Below, in pieces: positions 44,340 to 57,680 of a stretch of DNA of 64,000 nt. Each line of letters starts with the position of its first letter. The stretch's first letter is position 1. Position numbers and translations under genes: made by a program. The notes under the pieces are model-generated. The model saw only the letters and a list, made by a program, of their open reading frames with translations. It was not told the DNA's origin and made no database searches. The stretch comes from Pisolithus tinctorius (Eukaryota > Basidiomycota > Agaricomycetes > Boletales > Pisolithaceae), in the NCBI GenBank assembly GCA_024663395.1, contig JANFAH010000060.1, positions 1-64,000 on the forward strand, written 5' to 3'.

Positions 44340-46910
44340 CGAACTTGTTGGCTCTTCTGCCATAGCTTCAGGACTACCGTAACCTCTGTTTCCGTTTACC
44401 TGTCGTCGGATCACGCTGGACACGTTGACGTTCTTTATCGATATTGTGTTTCGACCGCTCGTTCCACTTTTCTGACTCACTCTCCAGTCGTACTTATATA
44501 TGATCTAGTACAGTTTGTTACGCAGGAGTAACGTTTCTTTGTACATCCAAACTGCGAGCGATCTATAGTTCTACACGTTCTAAACCTCTCCAAATGGGGC
44601 GAAGTTCACTGTGCAGCCGTGCATCTCTCATGGTCAGATGCTGCAAGTGGTACGTACTGCATCGAAGGGTTCGCGGGTTACGTGGTTTCACATTGTCACG
44701 AGTGAAACTATGGAACTATCTTGGCTGGCGAATCCCAAGCGGTTCTAGTGGCTCCCGCGGCTTGAAACCGGTACTCTGCCCAGGTTAACTTGAGATCCTC
44801 CGCGGTTTGGGCTCGACTATCTACAGCCGCTGTAGTCCTTCGATGCGTATCCGTGCATAACGCAATCGCCCTGGGCATACCCATGTAGGGTATTTGCAAC
44901 TACCGCTGCAAGGATTCTACTCGGTTGCAGCGCATGGCAGACACTGGAAGCTGTCACCGGAGATCAGGTCATCAATTCGTAATTTGGGAACCGGGTAGGT
45001 TCGATGGGCGAAGGGCGGATGATAGACGGGGGTGATAAGACGTGACTGATGGGAATGGACCCTGTGGGAGAAGTATTCCCAGAGACGTCACTAATTGTCG
45101 TGTGCAGTGTAGTTCAATATATGTACAGACAGATAAGTATCAGTTAGCAAGATGGTACAGGGTTCGGTTGTGTTGTACGAGTGATCAGCGAGATGAGGAC
45201 GTCGACGAAGACGACGCCGACGACGACGAGGGGCACCGCTCGAGGTAGCCACTGGGCGGCCGATGAGTTACTTACATAAAGCAGACGATAACAACCGCAG
45301 GATAAACCGGCCTCGTTGCCTGCAGGCGTGCAACGTGGACTTCTTGTCACTACCAAATCAGATTAATCCCCCTCAATGAATGAATAATTTTCACCGAGAA
45401 TCGACAAGGGACGGCTTGACCGCTAGAAAGAAACAAAGCACAAACCAAAACACGCCTTCCTTCCAACGCTCTCTCTCTCCCTTTCTTTCTTTGTGCGATT
45501 GCAAATTTCGCGCCCTCCTCACATTCACTCTTCTACCAAACCACTCACCCCGGCGACGCCCGTCTTGTTGACGAGTCGAAGCCACTGGAAGCGTGCCTTG
45601 GCAGCTCGTGGTGTACCACGCTCTCGATTTAAGTTCGAGTCCATCGTCTTATAGTTGTTGCGCTGTGTCCCACTTCCAAACACCCAACTCACCCGTCCCT
45701 CCTTTTAACTGTCTCTCCTTCTGCTATCCATTCGTAACCACTTGCATTGCAATAATCGTCACTCCCGTCTGTCTTTACCCTTCTCCAGAACTACATATAC
45801 CACCGCAGCGCACCAAATCGATCGACTGTGAGTTGTTCGCACTAATGTATTGATCATGATCAGTTGAAGGGCCGCTACAGCAAACTCCTTTTTTCTTGGG
45901 TACGGCGGTCAATTTTCGCTTACTGGAACCCGAATTCTAGTTATCTGACTGACCTATAGACACAAGCACATTACACGAGATTCGTCTGCACTACTTAGGG
46001 TGAGTTGATTTTCCTGACACACGACGTCATATGTGAGCTCGCTGTAAAACGTGGACCGTGGGAAGCACCCGCCCAAGCGGGGGGTGCCTTGGCGGTTGAT
46101 GGTCTCATGGGTGGGCGTAGAGGCGGCCACCGTTCCTTGCTGTCTTCCCTTTTGCTGGCAGAAGGCATACTCACGTTATTGGGCGCGTCCTATACGTTGG
46201 AAGGCCCACGGGCAAAGACATCCGAGGGATTTGTCTCAGGTTCCTCAATAATGACCGACTTGACAGCTTTGTGCTGTCGTTATGTATATCGAGTTTTTCC
46301 ATTGCAAGTTTTTATTATTTTACCCTTGACTTCTCGCTGCAATAATTTCGCCGAATTTTCCTTTTTCGATTTCTTCTTTTATAATAATACCTTCCGACTT
46401 TGACGCGGCCCTGCGTTCCAACACCAAGCACTGCTTCCAGCGGTTCTCTTCTATGTCTCTTTCCGTTCACTTTTCTGTTCACCAAACCCGAGGCCGCCTT
46501 TCCTAGCCTTCACCTCTCCTTATACCCTGACTCCGGATCATCACGCTGACCACGCTTCATTATTACCAGTCCATTCGCTCGCGACTCGCGACTGCCACCC
46601 ACTTCCGTTTGCTTTCTACTCGTCGTTCCCTCGGTGCGCGAAACTATATTGCATGACCATTATTCCCGTTGTAGTAAGTCGCCTATCACCCATCGTCTAC
46701 CCTCCCACGTCAGACGGATCAAATTGGCACTATGAGTCTCTGAAACCTCTGTTGGGCATCCGGAGTGCCTCTGCGCGAGCTTCTGTTGCGCTCATGCTAA
46801 TGGCGCTTGTGTGCTCGGCCATTTCGTATGTTGCTTGCTGACTACCCTTTCCTTCCTCAGTCGGATATTGGTCAAACGCGCCCAAAGCTTGATTCCGCTG
46901 CCACTCAGTC
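44340..46910. other. Long non-coding region upstream of the G1 cyclin gene
   Basis: About 2.57 kb without a supported gene, the longest gap in the window. It holds pyrimidine-rich stretches (CTCTCTCTCCCTTTCTTTCT near 45470-45492), typical of fungal core promoters, a good donor site TTAGG|GTGAGT near 46000 that could begin a 5' UTR intron, a GAC-rich run at about 45191-45231, and many upstream ATGs. A large regulatory region and long leader for the cyclin is the simplest reading. Confidence 0.5.
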
Positions 46911-48272
46911 ATGAAGGACATCTCCATATCGTCTTACCGAAGCTCTCGAAATGTGGCATATCCGAAGAGACGCCCATCGCCCTATGGTATCTCAAAGTCC
47001 CACAAAACTCCCATTCTCGGACCTCCACCTGCTTGTAGGCTGTCCACCTACTCTGCGAAGTCTACTTTCCTCCAGCAAAGACAACGCGAAGCGCAAATTA
47101 CCGCTCTGAGGCGTCAGGGAGTACTTTTAGAAGAGGAGTATCGTGAGGACATCCGTCTCTACATGCACGAAATGGAGGTCAGTCAAGAGCAGAGTCTCCA
47201 ACACAGTCGTTGATTTCAGCGGTAATCCCGCTATCAGAGATACACCATGTCATCTTCTCAATCTATGGATCAGCAACCTGAAATCCGATGGCACATGCGT
47301 CCATGTCTGGTCGATTTCCTCGTGGAGATTCACTTTGCGTTTCGCCTCCGACCGGAAACTTTATACCTTACCCTGAACATCGTGGATCGCTACGTGTCGC
47401 GCCGCATTGTGTATATCAAACACTACCAGCTTGTCGGCTGCGCCGCCCTTTGGATCGCTGCCAAGTTTGAAGATGCGAAGGAACGCGTTCCCACAGTCCA
47501 GGAATTAGCACAGATTTGTCGTGAAACATACGATGAGTCTGCCTTCATCCAAATGGAAGGGCATGTGCTTGCAACCATACAGTGGACACTCGGCCATCCA
47601 ACCGCAGAAGCATGGCTTAGATTGATGTGCTGCGACCCTTTCATTGAAGAAGAAAAAGTGCAACACGTTGCCCGCTTTCTGATGGAGATAACGCTGTTTT
47701 ACCGTGAATTCGTCAAGTACACGCCATCATCGATCGCGCTTGGTGCCCTTACCCTCGCCCGTTTCCTATGTGGCAAACCTCGTCGTATGTTTGAGGAGAC
47801 GAACGAATGCAGGGAGATTGTAGAACTGCTCGATAATCGGCTAGCCAAACGTGTCAATGACCTCTCGGAGACTTTGGTGAAGAAATACTCATATGCATTC
47901 TATTCCAAGGCGGCAACGTTTGTTCTCCAGTTTTATCTCCAAGGCGGGCGTTTCTCGTGGCACCACCTGGTGCCATTCCCCGTTACTCCGACGCGTTCTT
48001 CTGTTTCTGGTACAAGCACGCCGATATCTGATACCTCCGACGAATTCCCCCTCACACCAACGAGCCCTGTCTTGTTTTCGTCAGACCCATTCTCGAGTCC
48101 CCTTTCATCTGACGACGATAAGGAGAATTTACCCTCTGCGTTTGAACCCGTCCTTAACAAACAACGTATGGAGGTCCCACCCGATCACTACCTTCCTCAC
48201 GAATATCTCACGCTCAGTCGACCCGCCCTGCATAATTTGAACGGTTCTCCTCGGGTGACTACTGTATCGTAA
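46911..48272 (+). CDS. G1-type cyclin (Cln/Puc1-like)
   Basis: Cyclin for the main cell-cycle CDK, acting at G1/S. Exons 46911-47177 and 47238-48272 give 433 residues. The cyclin_N box starts YREDIRLYMHEMERYTMSSS and continues EIRWHMRPCLVDFLVEIHFA, LRPETLYLTLNIVDRYVSRR, HYQLVGCAALWIAAKFEDAK, VPTVQELAQICRETYDESAF and MEGHVLATIQWTLGHPTAEA. Cyclin_C follows (LMEITLFYREFVKYTPSSIA). The C-terminal 100 residues are Ser/Thr/Pro-rich with many TP and SP sites and a DDDKENLPS patch, a likely PEST-type region for turnover. The start is the first ATG after an in-frame stop. The long upstream region suggests complex transcriptional or translational control. Confidence 0.9.
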
Positions 48273-50088
48273 GGGCTCTACATCTCCGACCCATCAAGAA
48301 GCTCTTCATTCTCAAAATGTAATACCACCATACACGGCTCAGTTCATCTGCGCACTTGTCTTTGCAACTCAATCATCCATGCATTACCCTTGCAATCGTC
48401 TCTTTCTTGTTATAATTCCCACCACCGTTAGCGCAGGACTTGAGCAACGACGAGGAGCAGAGCCGGAGCGAGCCTTTATTCAGTTTGCCAAACGCTGGAT
48501 ACTCCCTGTTTGTCACTTGTTCCATCCGTTTCTCGGACCCTGTGTATCCGACTATTGTCATAAGTCAAAGCACATTCATTTCTGTCCCTTCTATGCACAC
48601 ATCGTCTCTCGTCGTCCCTTTTATTTTTCGCTGCATTTCTCCTCGCAACGAGGCCGACAAACCTGTTATAGTGTTTATCGCATTTGTTCTATATTATTCT
48701 TCAATTTATCAAAGTCGGCCGTTTGGCTCGTCGCGAAGTCCTTTCTTCTACCTTCTTTACGCGGTCTCGCTCTGTAGCTCCGCCCGACCAACTTTTATTC
48801 CTCTCAGTTGGTACTTTCTGCACCGTTGTTCCACACCCCAACTTGTCATTGTTGCAGCAAACCTCGCATCCCCAACCCGCAATCGAACTGTCCTTTACAA
48901 TACCACTTGTAATCCCTGAGTTGGTTTCTCTGGCTGTTCCTGCATATGTGAATGTGATCAGTCATTTACCCTGCACAGCAACCGTGATCCTAAGGAACGC
49001 CGGATCAGTGTGGCTCCCCACGATCTGAGACCCGTGAGATGCACTCGGGTACCCTTGTTCCGAACATACATATCATCTGATCGATTGACGTTTTACTTAC
49101 CTTTACCCGTGTGCGATGTCCGCCCTTCAGTGAAGCCGACCCGAATGTCTTGTTACCTACAGTGGTCAAGATATTTATCACGCCTGCGCGCTTAAGGCTT
49201 CAATACTTGAGAGCGCGTTGCCATAAGAGTTTCTAAATGGATTACATCGATGTTCCGGGAATAGTTGTACGTTCATTTACCGCATTCTAATGCCAGGCGG
49301 ACAAAAGGCAAGGGAAAAGCCAAAGACCTATTTCATGGCTTGATCGACCTCACCCAATGTTGTGACGTCGTCGGGACATGTAGCGCCCAAATATTCGTGC
49401 TACTAGCAAGGATAGAGACATCGGAACTCCAAAGATCTCACCCGCTGTTGTTCGTAATAACGCACAGTGCAAGAGTAGTCTCGGGTTGTCTATAGTGACA
49501 GTTGACGGCGCACCTGACTGTATATATGGCCGGCAGACTCATCATCTAATCAGACATTAGACAGCATTGGACGCTGGGTCTCCCAACGATTGATATACCG
49601 GACCGTCTGGCGCCGGGCCGTTACTTGCCTTTTAAGAGGCACCACCATGTGACAACCACGTGTTCTAATTTGTGACGTCACCTGCTGGTTGTGCGTGCCA
49701 TCCACGCGCTTTAGCAAGAGATTTTGGGTGTTGCCAGTGAGGGAATGAGTGGTGCGTGGAGGCCGTGGCGCTAGTTGGCTCAGAAGCGGCCCACGTCGAC
49801 TGCGTAGTCACAGCCAGCACATCGTGCCGGCCTGGTCAGCTCTCGCTACGACGTGGCGAGTTCCCCCCATCCACCGCGTAGCTAGTCAGGACCTGAGGTA
49901 ACCGCCCACTTTACTTCGTGCAAAGCACGTTTTTTCGTAACAACACTCATCTCCCCATCGTTTTCATTTGTACTTTCTGCCACCCGTTTACCTGACGTTT
50001 TCCAACCTGCTTGAGCTTTGTCAAGGGATATCCGTGCCAGTTGTCCTGGCGGTACTGCCACCCATCCTGGTCATCCATCACGTTCATC
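48273..50088. other. Intergenic region without supported gene
   Basis: About 1.8 kb between the cyclin stop and the next start. The first half is pyrimidine-rich on the plus strand; open frames there have the skewed Phe/Ser/Leu composition of non-coding CT-rich DNA. It likely contains the cyclin 3' UTR and the promoter of the next gene. No repeat or RNA gene recognised. Confidence 0.5.
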
Positions 50089-52615
50089 ATGCAACCTGCG
50101 ACATCCGACTCAGGTTTCGTACCGAGGAAAGAGTTCATTCGTGACCAGCGTACCAGATCCGATTTCGCTCTCTTAGCCATTTCTGGCTCCAGCTTCATTA
50201 GGCTCTATTCCTTTTCCCCCGACGTCATCGTCGATCTTCGTCGTCTCTTCAACCATTTCTTTCTGAATGCCGCTTCTCGTGAGGACAGCTCACAGAACCT
50301 TTTCGAATTCCAGCTTCATGGGAAACCATGGGCTTCTCCCAAGAGTGAACGCACGGAGCGCATTCTGCTAGATATACTCGTCGTAATTTACAAGCACGGA
50401 TACACCATTCTCTCCACTATTAACTATGGTCGCGAACGTGACGACCGTTTAGCAATATCCTTCTCTAGGCTTTCAACTTCTTTGATAGTTCCACCTCATT
50501 CGCCCATCCCCGCTGGTTCCGGGAGCAACTTGTCACACACTACTCCGAGGAACGAACGCAAGATGCTCTTTGCAATCTCTTTCGTCTCCAGCACGGTCGT
50601 GCGGGTCATTTACCCACCACTAAATTCTACACCAGCTATATTACAAGCCGTGCGAGGGTCTTGGCCACGAGGCGTTGTATCGGAGAGGAAAGTTAGTGAA
50701 GCAGCATTTGAATTCAAGCTCAAGGGTTACAGCTGTGTGTATTTATTCTGTATCTTCCCGTTGATGGTTTACCAATGCTGTTTTTCCAGGGTTCAACGAA
50801 GACACGTTTGCAACGGATTCTTTACAGCAAATCCTTTCAATTTTGTCGTCCCTGGATGAGCATGCTTGCTCAATGATAACTTCTCTTTCCTTCAATAGCC
50901 ACTCACGGGTGAAGGATTTGTGGGTTTTCACGGGCCCGGGATCTGCTGATTCATACGAGCAGTACTGGCCAGACTCGCCTGTTAGCCAGTCGGGTTCCAT
51001 GTTAGACGTACGGCGTTCAAACCGTGCGTCAACACCGGACCAAGCATTGAATCCAGACCCGGGTATCATACCATCTTCTTTACACAGGCGAGCTGCTACT
51101 GTGTCACAGCACCCGGCACATGTATATCCGCACTCTCAGTCTACAGCGATGTCACATAACCGGGCGGCCACGGAAACTAATATTACTCTACCTCCCTACT
51201 CACCGACCCTGCCGCTCGGCTCACCTCGCGCGGCTCCCGGGAATGGCATACGCAAGCCAGCACCTAGAGCACAAGTACCAGTTTCCGTTGACTTGGACGC
51301 GCATGACGAGGATGAACACCTGCGCTATCGAACTTCGCTGGCTTCGGTTGTGCCGAGCAGCTGCGAGAACATGACTGGCATTGGAACCCTCCATCGGAAT
51401 AGACTCAACCCCAACACCAGCCCAGCAGACATATCAGGTACAACGAAAATATCTGATGACGACGACGAGACTATCCATCTACACCAAGAAACCTCACCGT
51501 CAGGTGCACCCCCCCACCGTATGGGGAACGCCCTACGACCTCAGTCAACGCGTTCCAAGACCCCACCACTTTCTACATCACATGCACGTGATCCTCGCGC
51601 TTCTACTAGTGACACCGAGGGCATGTCTCAGGTCCAAGACCATGTGGTCACTGGCGAGAATGCACCGCTTCTTAGTCCAGGGATGTTCCGCATTCGGGAT
51701 TCTGCGTTTTCAGCTAATTCTGTCGGCACATCGGGTTCGTGTGAAGTCCCCATCAAGTGGTCAGGCCTAAGTAGGCCTGAGGGCATCGGAGATATCGAGG
51801 AAGAGCCAGACCAATATTACGAAGATTCCGGTTCGCGGCACGTCTCGCCGCCTCCCACACTACCTGGTGCGTGGGGAATGACATCTGATCAGGAACAGCC
51901 CACGTCGGATGGCGAGGTATTTCACCCGCATAAACCTACCGTTCGTCAGCGCCGCAGGAGTCCAGATAGGTCTGTGCATGATGTCGATGCCCGAGTTGCG
52001 TCTCCAGAAGTGATTCGCGAGGATGCGGTACGCAAAAGCGAGACTGGACTAGTAGGGGTGATCTCCGCACAACCGCCGCAACCAGTTCCTTCACCGATCT
52101 CAATGCCATCGAAAGAGAGTCTCGGGAGGACTAAACGAGGTTCGGGTGGTCCCCCGGCGTCGCCTACTAAGACTGGCAGTCGAAGTGGAAGTACGGACCG
52201 TTGGGTGCTTGTTAACCTCGAAGGAAAAGATCACATGGGACATATGCCCTCGCCGCTAGCAAGTCCCACTATTCCGCAGGCAGCCGATCGGAGCCGCAAG
52301 CCGTCAGCGAACGTGGTGAGTCAAGTTCGCGGGTCATCACCAGCCAAAGCTGCTGTCGTCAGTGCCACGGACGGCAAGAGTGCGAGAGACAAAGGGTCGG
52401 GTTTAAGGCGCCTACTGTCACTTTCGCTCTCTGGGAAAGGAGCTGAACTCGACGACGACGCGCAGTTCACGGCCAATCGACCTCAAGATTCGACACCAAA
52501 CAGTCCCCGCAAGGGGCCGGTACGCTCAGGGCGCTTCCGGAACAAGCTCTCACGTTTCGGTACTGCGGAGACCCCCACGAAACCTCCAGACAGAGTACGC
52601 GTCAAACTCGACTGA
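50089..52615 (+). CDS. Conserved-looking protein of unknown function with a duplicated domain
   Basis: I do not recognise this family. Exons 50089-50734 and 50790-52615 give 823 residues. The start MQPATSDSGFVPRKEF is the first ATG in frame. Residues about 36-125 (SFIRLYSFSPDVIVDLRRLF, NLFEFQLHGKPWASPKSERT, ERILLDILVVIYKHGYTILS) and about 163-265 (VVRVIYPPLNSTPAILQAVR, EAAFEFKLKGYSWFNEDTFA, LQQILSILSSLDEHACSMIT) share a pattern: FEF-x-L-x-G-x-x-W, then a helix ending near His and a Tyr/Cys-x-x-hydrophobic-Ser/Thr strand. This suggests two tandem copies of one alpha/beta fold. The remaining 550 residues are disordered, rich in Ser/Pro and charged patches (SPAKAAVVS, GLRRLLSLSLSGKG), perhaps phosphorylated. 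Cytoplasmic or nuclear; no membrane segment. Confidence 0.8.
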
Positions 52616-53422
52616 TTTCTCATTCATTCACGTCTCCTTATTACCCTTACTTGTGAATCGTAGTTTGATCTTTGATTGTAGTCACAGGGATACCTACTGT
52701 CGTTCATCTACTCCTCTACGTTTTTTTAATTGCAGTTTCCGTGTTTGCAATTACAGGGGTCGAAGCCAGGAGATTACGTAGTCATGCCTTCGCCACGTGG
52801 AGAGAGAGGTCACATGATACAAGGACGGGAATGCAACGCAGGGGAGAAAACATGCAACGAATGAAAAGTTTAGGCAGTTATATGAAGAAGTTTCAGAGCT
52901 TGCAGGGGTGTTCATGCAAATGACGGTAGAGGGCAATCAAGCCTGCGGAACAATAGGCATGGACGTAGCAGAAAACGGTGCGCAGTATGGAAGACGCACT
53001 ATCTGGGTGCAATCGGTAGACGCAGTCCATCCAAGGCATGCAATTGCCCATGACGAGGTTGTGAGCCTGACGACGGCAAAATGTAATGGGTCTGGAATCG
53101 ATTTGGTTTGAGAGCGTGTGGTGATTCGCAACCGCCACGGGGTAGGCTAGCAGCGAGCGGCTCTGTTGCGATGTTGGGCAGCATTGTGGATCGGGGACGA
53201 TGGAGAGTAGGCAGGATTTTGTTACATTGCCAGGGAATGGCATAGGCAAGGAAAAAAGAGGGCCGATGTGGCGCGTCTGCTGGTCGGAGGCAGAGGTTGC
53301 GAAAAAGTGCACAGGGACGGGTCTGTACAGAGGCGACACGCCTTCGTTTCCTCCCTATTAGCCACCCGCGCGGCCATTCCCCTCCTCCCCCCATCCTCTC
53401 TCCTCTCACTCGCCATCCCATC
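52616..53422. other. Intergenic region upstream of itc1
   Basis: About 800 bp. Open frames on the minus strand show no family features. The last 80 bp are very pyrimidine-rich (CCCCTCCTCCCCCCATCC near 53380), a likely core promoter of itc1. Confidence 0.5.
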
Positions 53423-56400
53423 ATGCCAACATGCAGGCGCAAGCGTGTCGTCCTCACAGAGCCATCCCAAGCCCTCCTGCAGGTGGCAGAAAACAACCCG
53501 GACAAGGATGTTTACTATCTCCAACAAACAGGAGAGATCTTTGAAACATACGAGTACGTCCCGCCCAGTTCCCTGTCATCCCCAACGGTCTCACCGTCCG
53601 CCAACTCCAACTCAGGGCCTATGCGGCGAGGATGTCATTCTACAGACTCAAGCAGTTCCAATGTGAAGTCACCGGCAAAAGTGGCCTCGACTACTTTCAG
53701 GCGCTCGAAAGTGAACAGCAAGAGGCGCAGACAATGCACTCCAGGTTCCCCGAGCCACTGAAAGCTGCAGTACTCAGGGCTGTCCAATGGCGTCCGTGGT
53801 CTCCCAACCTACCTTGCCCGTTCCTCAACTCACTGTGTTTGGCCTGTCTACAGAAGTTGTCGGCCGTCTAGATCATCTCGTGGAGACCGTTTTTGACCGG
53901 TTCAAGGACCGCTACTTTGCAGACGAGAGTGAGTCATGCATTCCGTGCTGGTTCGGCCGTACGCTCAATGCCATCCTCAACTCAGAGGTCTATGTCGACG
54001 TTCAGGGCGACAAGTGAGTACTACCCAACTATCTATGTCATCCTACCTCAGACCCTCTAGGTTCTATGCCAGGATCCTCCACGTTTATCCGCCAAAATCC
54101 GGGCCCAATAACATGGACACTGAGAAACAAGCTTCAACATCTACCTCCCCACCAGTCTGCACCCCTGAAGAAAGCACACAAATACATAAGATTGGCGGAG
54201 ACCTCAAGATTCCTGCCAAGGAAGGATTGGCTCTAGACGACCCGCTCAAATACCTTTACAAGGTTCAAATCCTCGAAGAACAGCATGACAGGAGTCATGA
54301 GAAAGGCAAGCTTTCGTTAAAGGAGAAAGTGAAGTGGAGCGGCAGTGTGATGGACGTTCAGTGTACGGTTATGAGGTGAGCATGGCATCTTTCAAAGTCG
54401 CTTGCTTTGGCACTCGGCTCAACCTCCATTGATAGTCGTGATCGCCTTGCATTCTCCAAGTCGATCCTCCGACGGTTTATCCGTGACTGCGTGGACCGTG
54501 ATGCCGCAGTGGCCTCACCATGGACCGTGAAAGAAGCCGTTGCGAAGCATTATGGCGTCGATTCCGTGATGCCGGAAGAAACTCGAAAAGGAGTGGAAAA
54601 TATCAAACGCGGCGAAATCGACAAGCGTAAAAAGGCCTGGGAGGACAAAGATGGTCCCCCGACCAAGAAGCAAAAGAAGATGACAGCAGCACAGGAAGAA
54701 AGAGGTGAGTTGTATTATCTATTGCTGTTACCTAGAAGTGTTAACGTCGTTTACTAGTGAAGGCCCTTGCTGCCGCTGCGGAAAAGCGGGAAAGGGAGGC
54801 GCGGGAGAAAGCAGAAAAACAGAAGGCGAAGGAAGAGGCTGAGCGACTCGCAGCCGAGAAAAAGAAGAAAAAACCTATTCGTTACCCAACCGAAGATTTG
54901 GACGTCCACATCTCCGAGAAAGACAAAAAATCCGGCGTGAGGGTGAAGAAGCCAACTCCTAGTCAAACCCTTCTGCCTTTCTCCGAGGATCCAGCCACAT
55001 TTGAGTCTTTCCTCATGGCTTGGAATTTCCTCGTCGTCTATGGGTGAGATGGATTTCCTGTCCATTTACTCCAGGCCCAAGCTTATTGATCTATCACAGT
55101 CAACCCTTGCATCTCTCTGCACTTACCATGGATGAATTTGAACACGCGCTTCGGCATTCTGCCGCAGAAACCCCTTGCGTCATGCTTGGCGAGATTCATT
55201 CCACGTTGATTTACAACCTGCGTACCGTACCTTTCAACCGTCATAGTGCAGTCCTTTCATTGTTACGCATGAAAGATGTACTCGAAGAGGATCACAAAGT
55301 GTTCGGTGTCACCATCGAGCAACTTACAGCGGTCATGGCAGACGTCGGAAACAACTGGGAGCGTGTACCCCTTCGGCATGCAGACTTGAGGAATGGTTGG
55401 GAGGATGCACTACTTGGATGTCTTAAAGACGTAAGTCCGTGCCTTCCTCACTACTGCGACGTTTTTCATCTCTTCCCCAGCATGCCACGACCAACAATTT
55501 CCCGCGTCTCCGAGAAATTCTCACGAGACTACTTTTCGCCCCTGAGACCAACTCGGAGTCTTCAGCTTCTTCCTCCAGTTCCCGAGTATCAAGCGCAACC
55601 CCACAGGTCTTGTCTATTGCATCATTACCCAGTGAGCGTTATCATAGCCTACCGCCCGCCGATCGTATTGCAATCTTGGCGTTCATGTGCAACCTCGCCG
55701 TTACCAGCAAGGCAATCCATGCTCACATGGATGGTTGCGAGGAACAATTAACAGCATTACGCAAAGAAAAAATTGAGATTAACCGCATGAAGAAACAGTA
55801 GTAAGTTTCACACTGCTTTGTCATCGTTTCCTGGTAACATTAGGTCCTGCCACAGTACCGAGGAGATGAACGCTCTTTCAGGCGAAGTCGAGGCCAAACA
55901 GAACCAGACTGTTAATGGTGCAGAAGACAGTATGGCACAGGACCTGAGTGACCTATCGGATTCACCTTCGGAAGAAGGCTCAGAGACTGCATCTGCCACC
56001 AGTGGTCGGCGAAAGAGTTCTTCACGCCAAAAGGACCTCCGCCAAAGAGCCCATACTCAAGCACACTCGAAACAGCGAGAGATCGCACGTGCCAAAGTTG
56101 CCGCCGAAAAACAGGCACAAGCTGAATATCGTAGACTCGACGAAGAAGTCAACAAGATTGAGCGGCGACTTGAGGCGATCGAGCGGGAATTCCGCAAGTT
56201 GCTTGGAGCAATTCGGGTCAAACCGTTAGGAAAGGACCGATTTCACAACCGTATTTGGTGGTTCGACGGTCTCGGTTCAGCATCACTTCTGGGAAGCGGT
56301 GGTGTTGTTCAATATGGAGCTGGAAGAATATTCGTGCAAGGACCAACTCAGATGGACGTAGAGCTGATGTCGAAGCATGATGATGACATAGACACCCGGA

Positions 56401-56811
56401 GACAAGAAGAAGAAGGAGAGGGCATGCTGACTCCTAACGAATGGGCCGTGTATACAGAACCAGAAGAGGTACGCCGAGTTTGCATGAGACTACATTCCGG
56501 ACCGTACTCACGTCACGTAGATCGAAGAGTACGTGGCCTGGCTTAATACGAAAGGCATTCGAGAACTCGCACTCAAAAATGCCATGATGAAATGGTGGAA
56601 CCACATCGCTCCAGGAATGCGTAAACGCCTCTCGGTTTGTCCCGCATCCCATTTCCTTGTTTACAGTGCTCACTTTCCTTAGGACGTTAACGTTACTGCC
56701 AGACTACCAGAGGCACGTCGTTCGACACGAGTGAAGCAAACAAGTGGCCACGATATTTCACGTGAACCGTACATGATGTGGACTAATCGTCGAGCCGTAA
56801 ACTCGTCTTGA
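53423..56811 (+). CDS. itc1: ISWI complex subunit Itc1/Acf1-like (WAC-DDT-WHIM)
   Basis: Partner of the ISWI ATPase in chromatin spacing complexes. The start MPTCRRKRVVLTEPS opens the WAC domain (FYRLKQFQCEVTGKSGLDYF, RLDHLVETVFDRFKDRYF). Next: SRDRLAFSKSILRRFIRDCV, a Lys/Glu-rich coiled coil (AEKREREAREKAEKQKAKEE), the DDT domain (FLMAWNFLVVYGQPLHLSAL, MDEFEHALRHS), WHIM regions (LNRLLF-like LREILTRLLFAPETN, WERVPLRHADLRNGWEDALL, IAILAFMCNLAVTSKAIHA), a long coiled coil (RRLDEEVNKIERRLEAIERE) and the WHIM2/WSD box (KPLGKDRFHNRIWWFDGLG). The last exons end DISREPYMMWTNRRAVNS. About ten short introns. No PHD finger or bromodomain, as in yeast Itc1. Confidence 0.9.
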
Positions 56812-57680
56812 TGTCGGTGGTCGTGGGACTGTCCATTGTAAAGTCTCGCCGAAGCATTGGGATGCTTTCGTGCCTCTCGCATACACTTGCAATGTGCCTT
56901 TTCTCTCAACTATTACATGACCCAATAGAGTAGCACACAATACAGTGAGTATTTATTTTATAGTTTGACTTTGACTTGGCGTACCAAGATACCACTCTGC
57001 GCAATGTAATCCTGTCGTCCTGGTTTTACCTCCTTGCAACTGAGACGATCCCCACGTCGGCATGCCGCGCTACGAACGGTTTTGCAGTATCAAGAATTAA
57101 ACCATTAGGGGGGGTTCCTGCGTCAGGCAGTCAATGTTGTCTTACGGACCTTTTTGGCTTCTGTTGAATTCGAGTCTTTTCTGGCTCATGGAACAGTCAA
57201 GTCAACTGTGCTTGCGGATTCAACCTTGCCCCTGCTGGAACACTGAGAGTACGCAAGACCAGGCACAGACAAATTCTAGGCTTGCGCGACTTCTTGCAGT
57301 CTTCTTGCAGGGTCTTCAGCGGACCGGCACTGAAATAAGGCCTCGTAGCCTCTGACGATTTGGATGTCCTCACTAAGCTATCTTGTCAAATCCTTCCAGA
57401 ACAACCCAGTTACATAGTGCAATGATGAGTTGCCCGAAACGACCCTTGTTCGAAACTTCGACGGTGTTATACATAAAGACCCCTTTTCGCGTCAGTTAAA
57501 GTCTTAATCGACGATCCCGACTGGTAAATGGTTTCCCCACCATACACATTTTCGTATGGTTCCGTCTCCAGCTCCAGCAGCATGATGTATGCCGTCGCGC
57601 ACTGTAGGTCTTCCCCAAGCCCAGTCTGTGATCGTCATTTACTTTACCATCTCGCAGACCGGCGTGCATAGTATTACCCT
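56812..57680. other. Intergenic region downstream of itc1
   Basis: About 870 bp. No supported gene. Short open frames lack family motifs. The last part may once have been the promoter and first exon of the transporter relic that follows. Confidence 0.5.

Noticed and set aside
44980..45010. GGTTCGATG as a tRNA B box
   Set aside because: No matching A box or acceptor-stem pairing is seen nearby, so no tRNA is called.
45042..45248. Short frame ending in an acidic Asp-rich tail
   Set aside because: The acidity comes from a GAC trinucleotide run; there is no family motif and no supporting exon context.
48379..49028. Several overlapping open frames after the cyclin gene
   Set aside because: Their Phe/Ser/Leu-rich composition comes from CT-rich DNA; no motif or splice context supports a gene.
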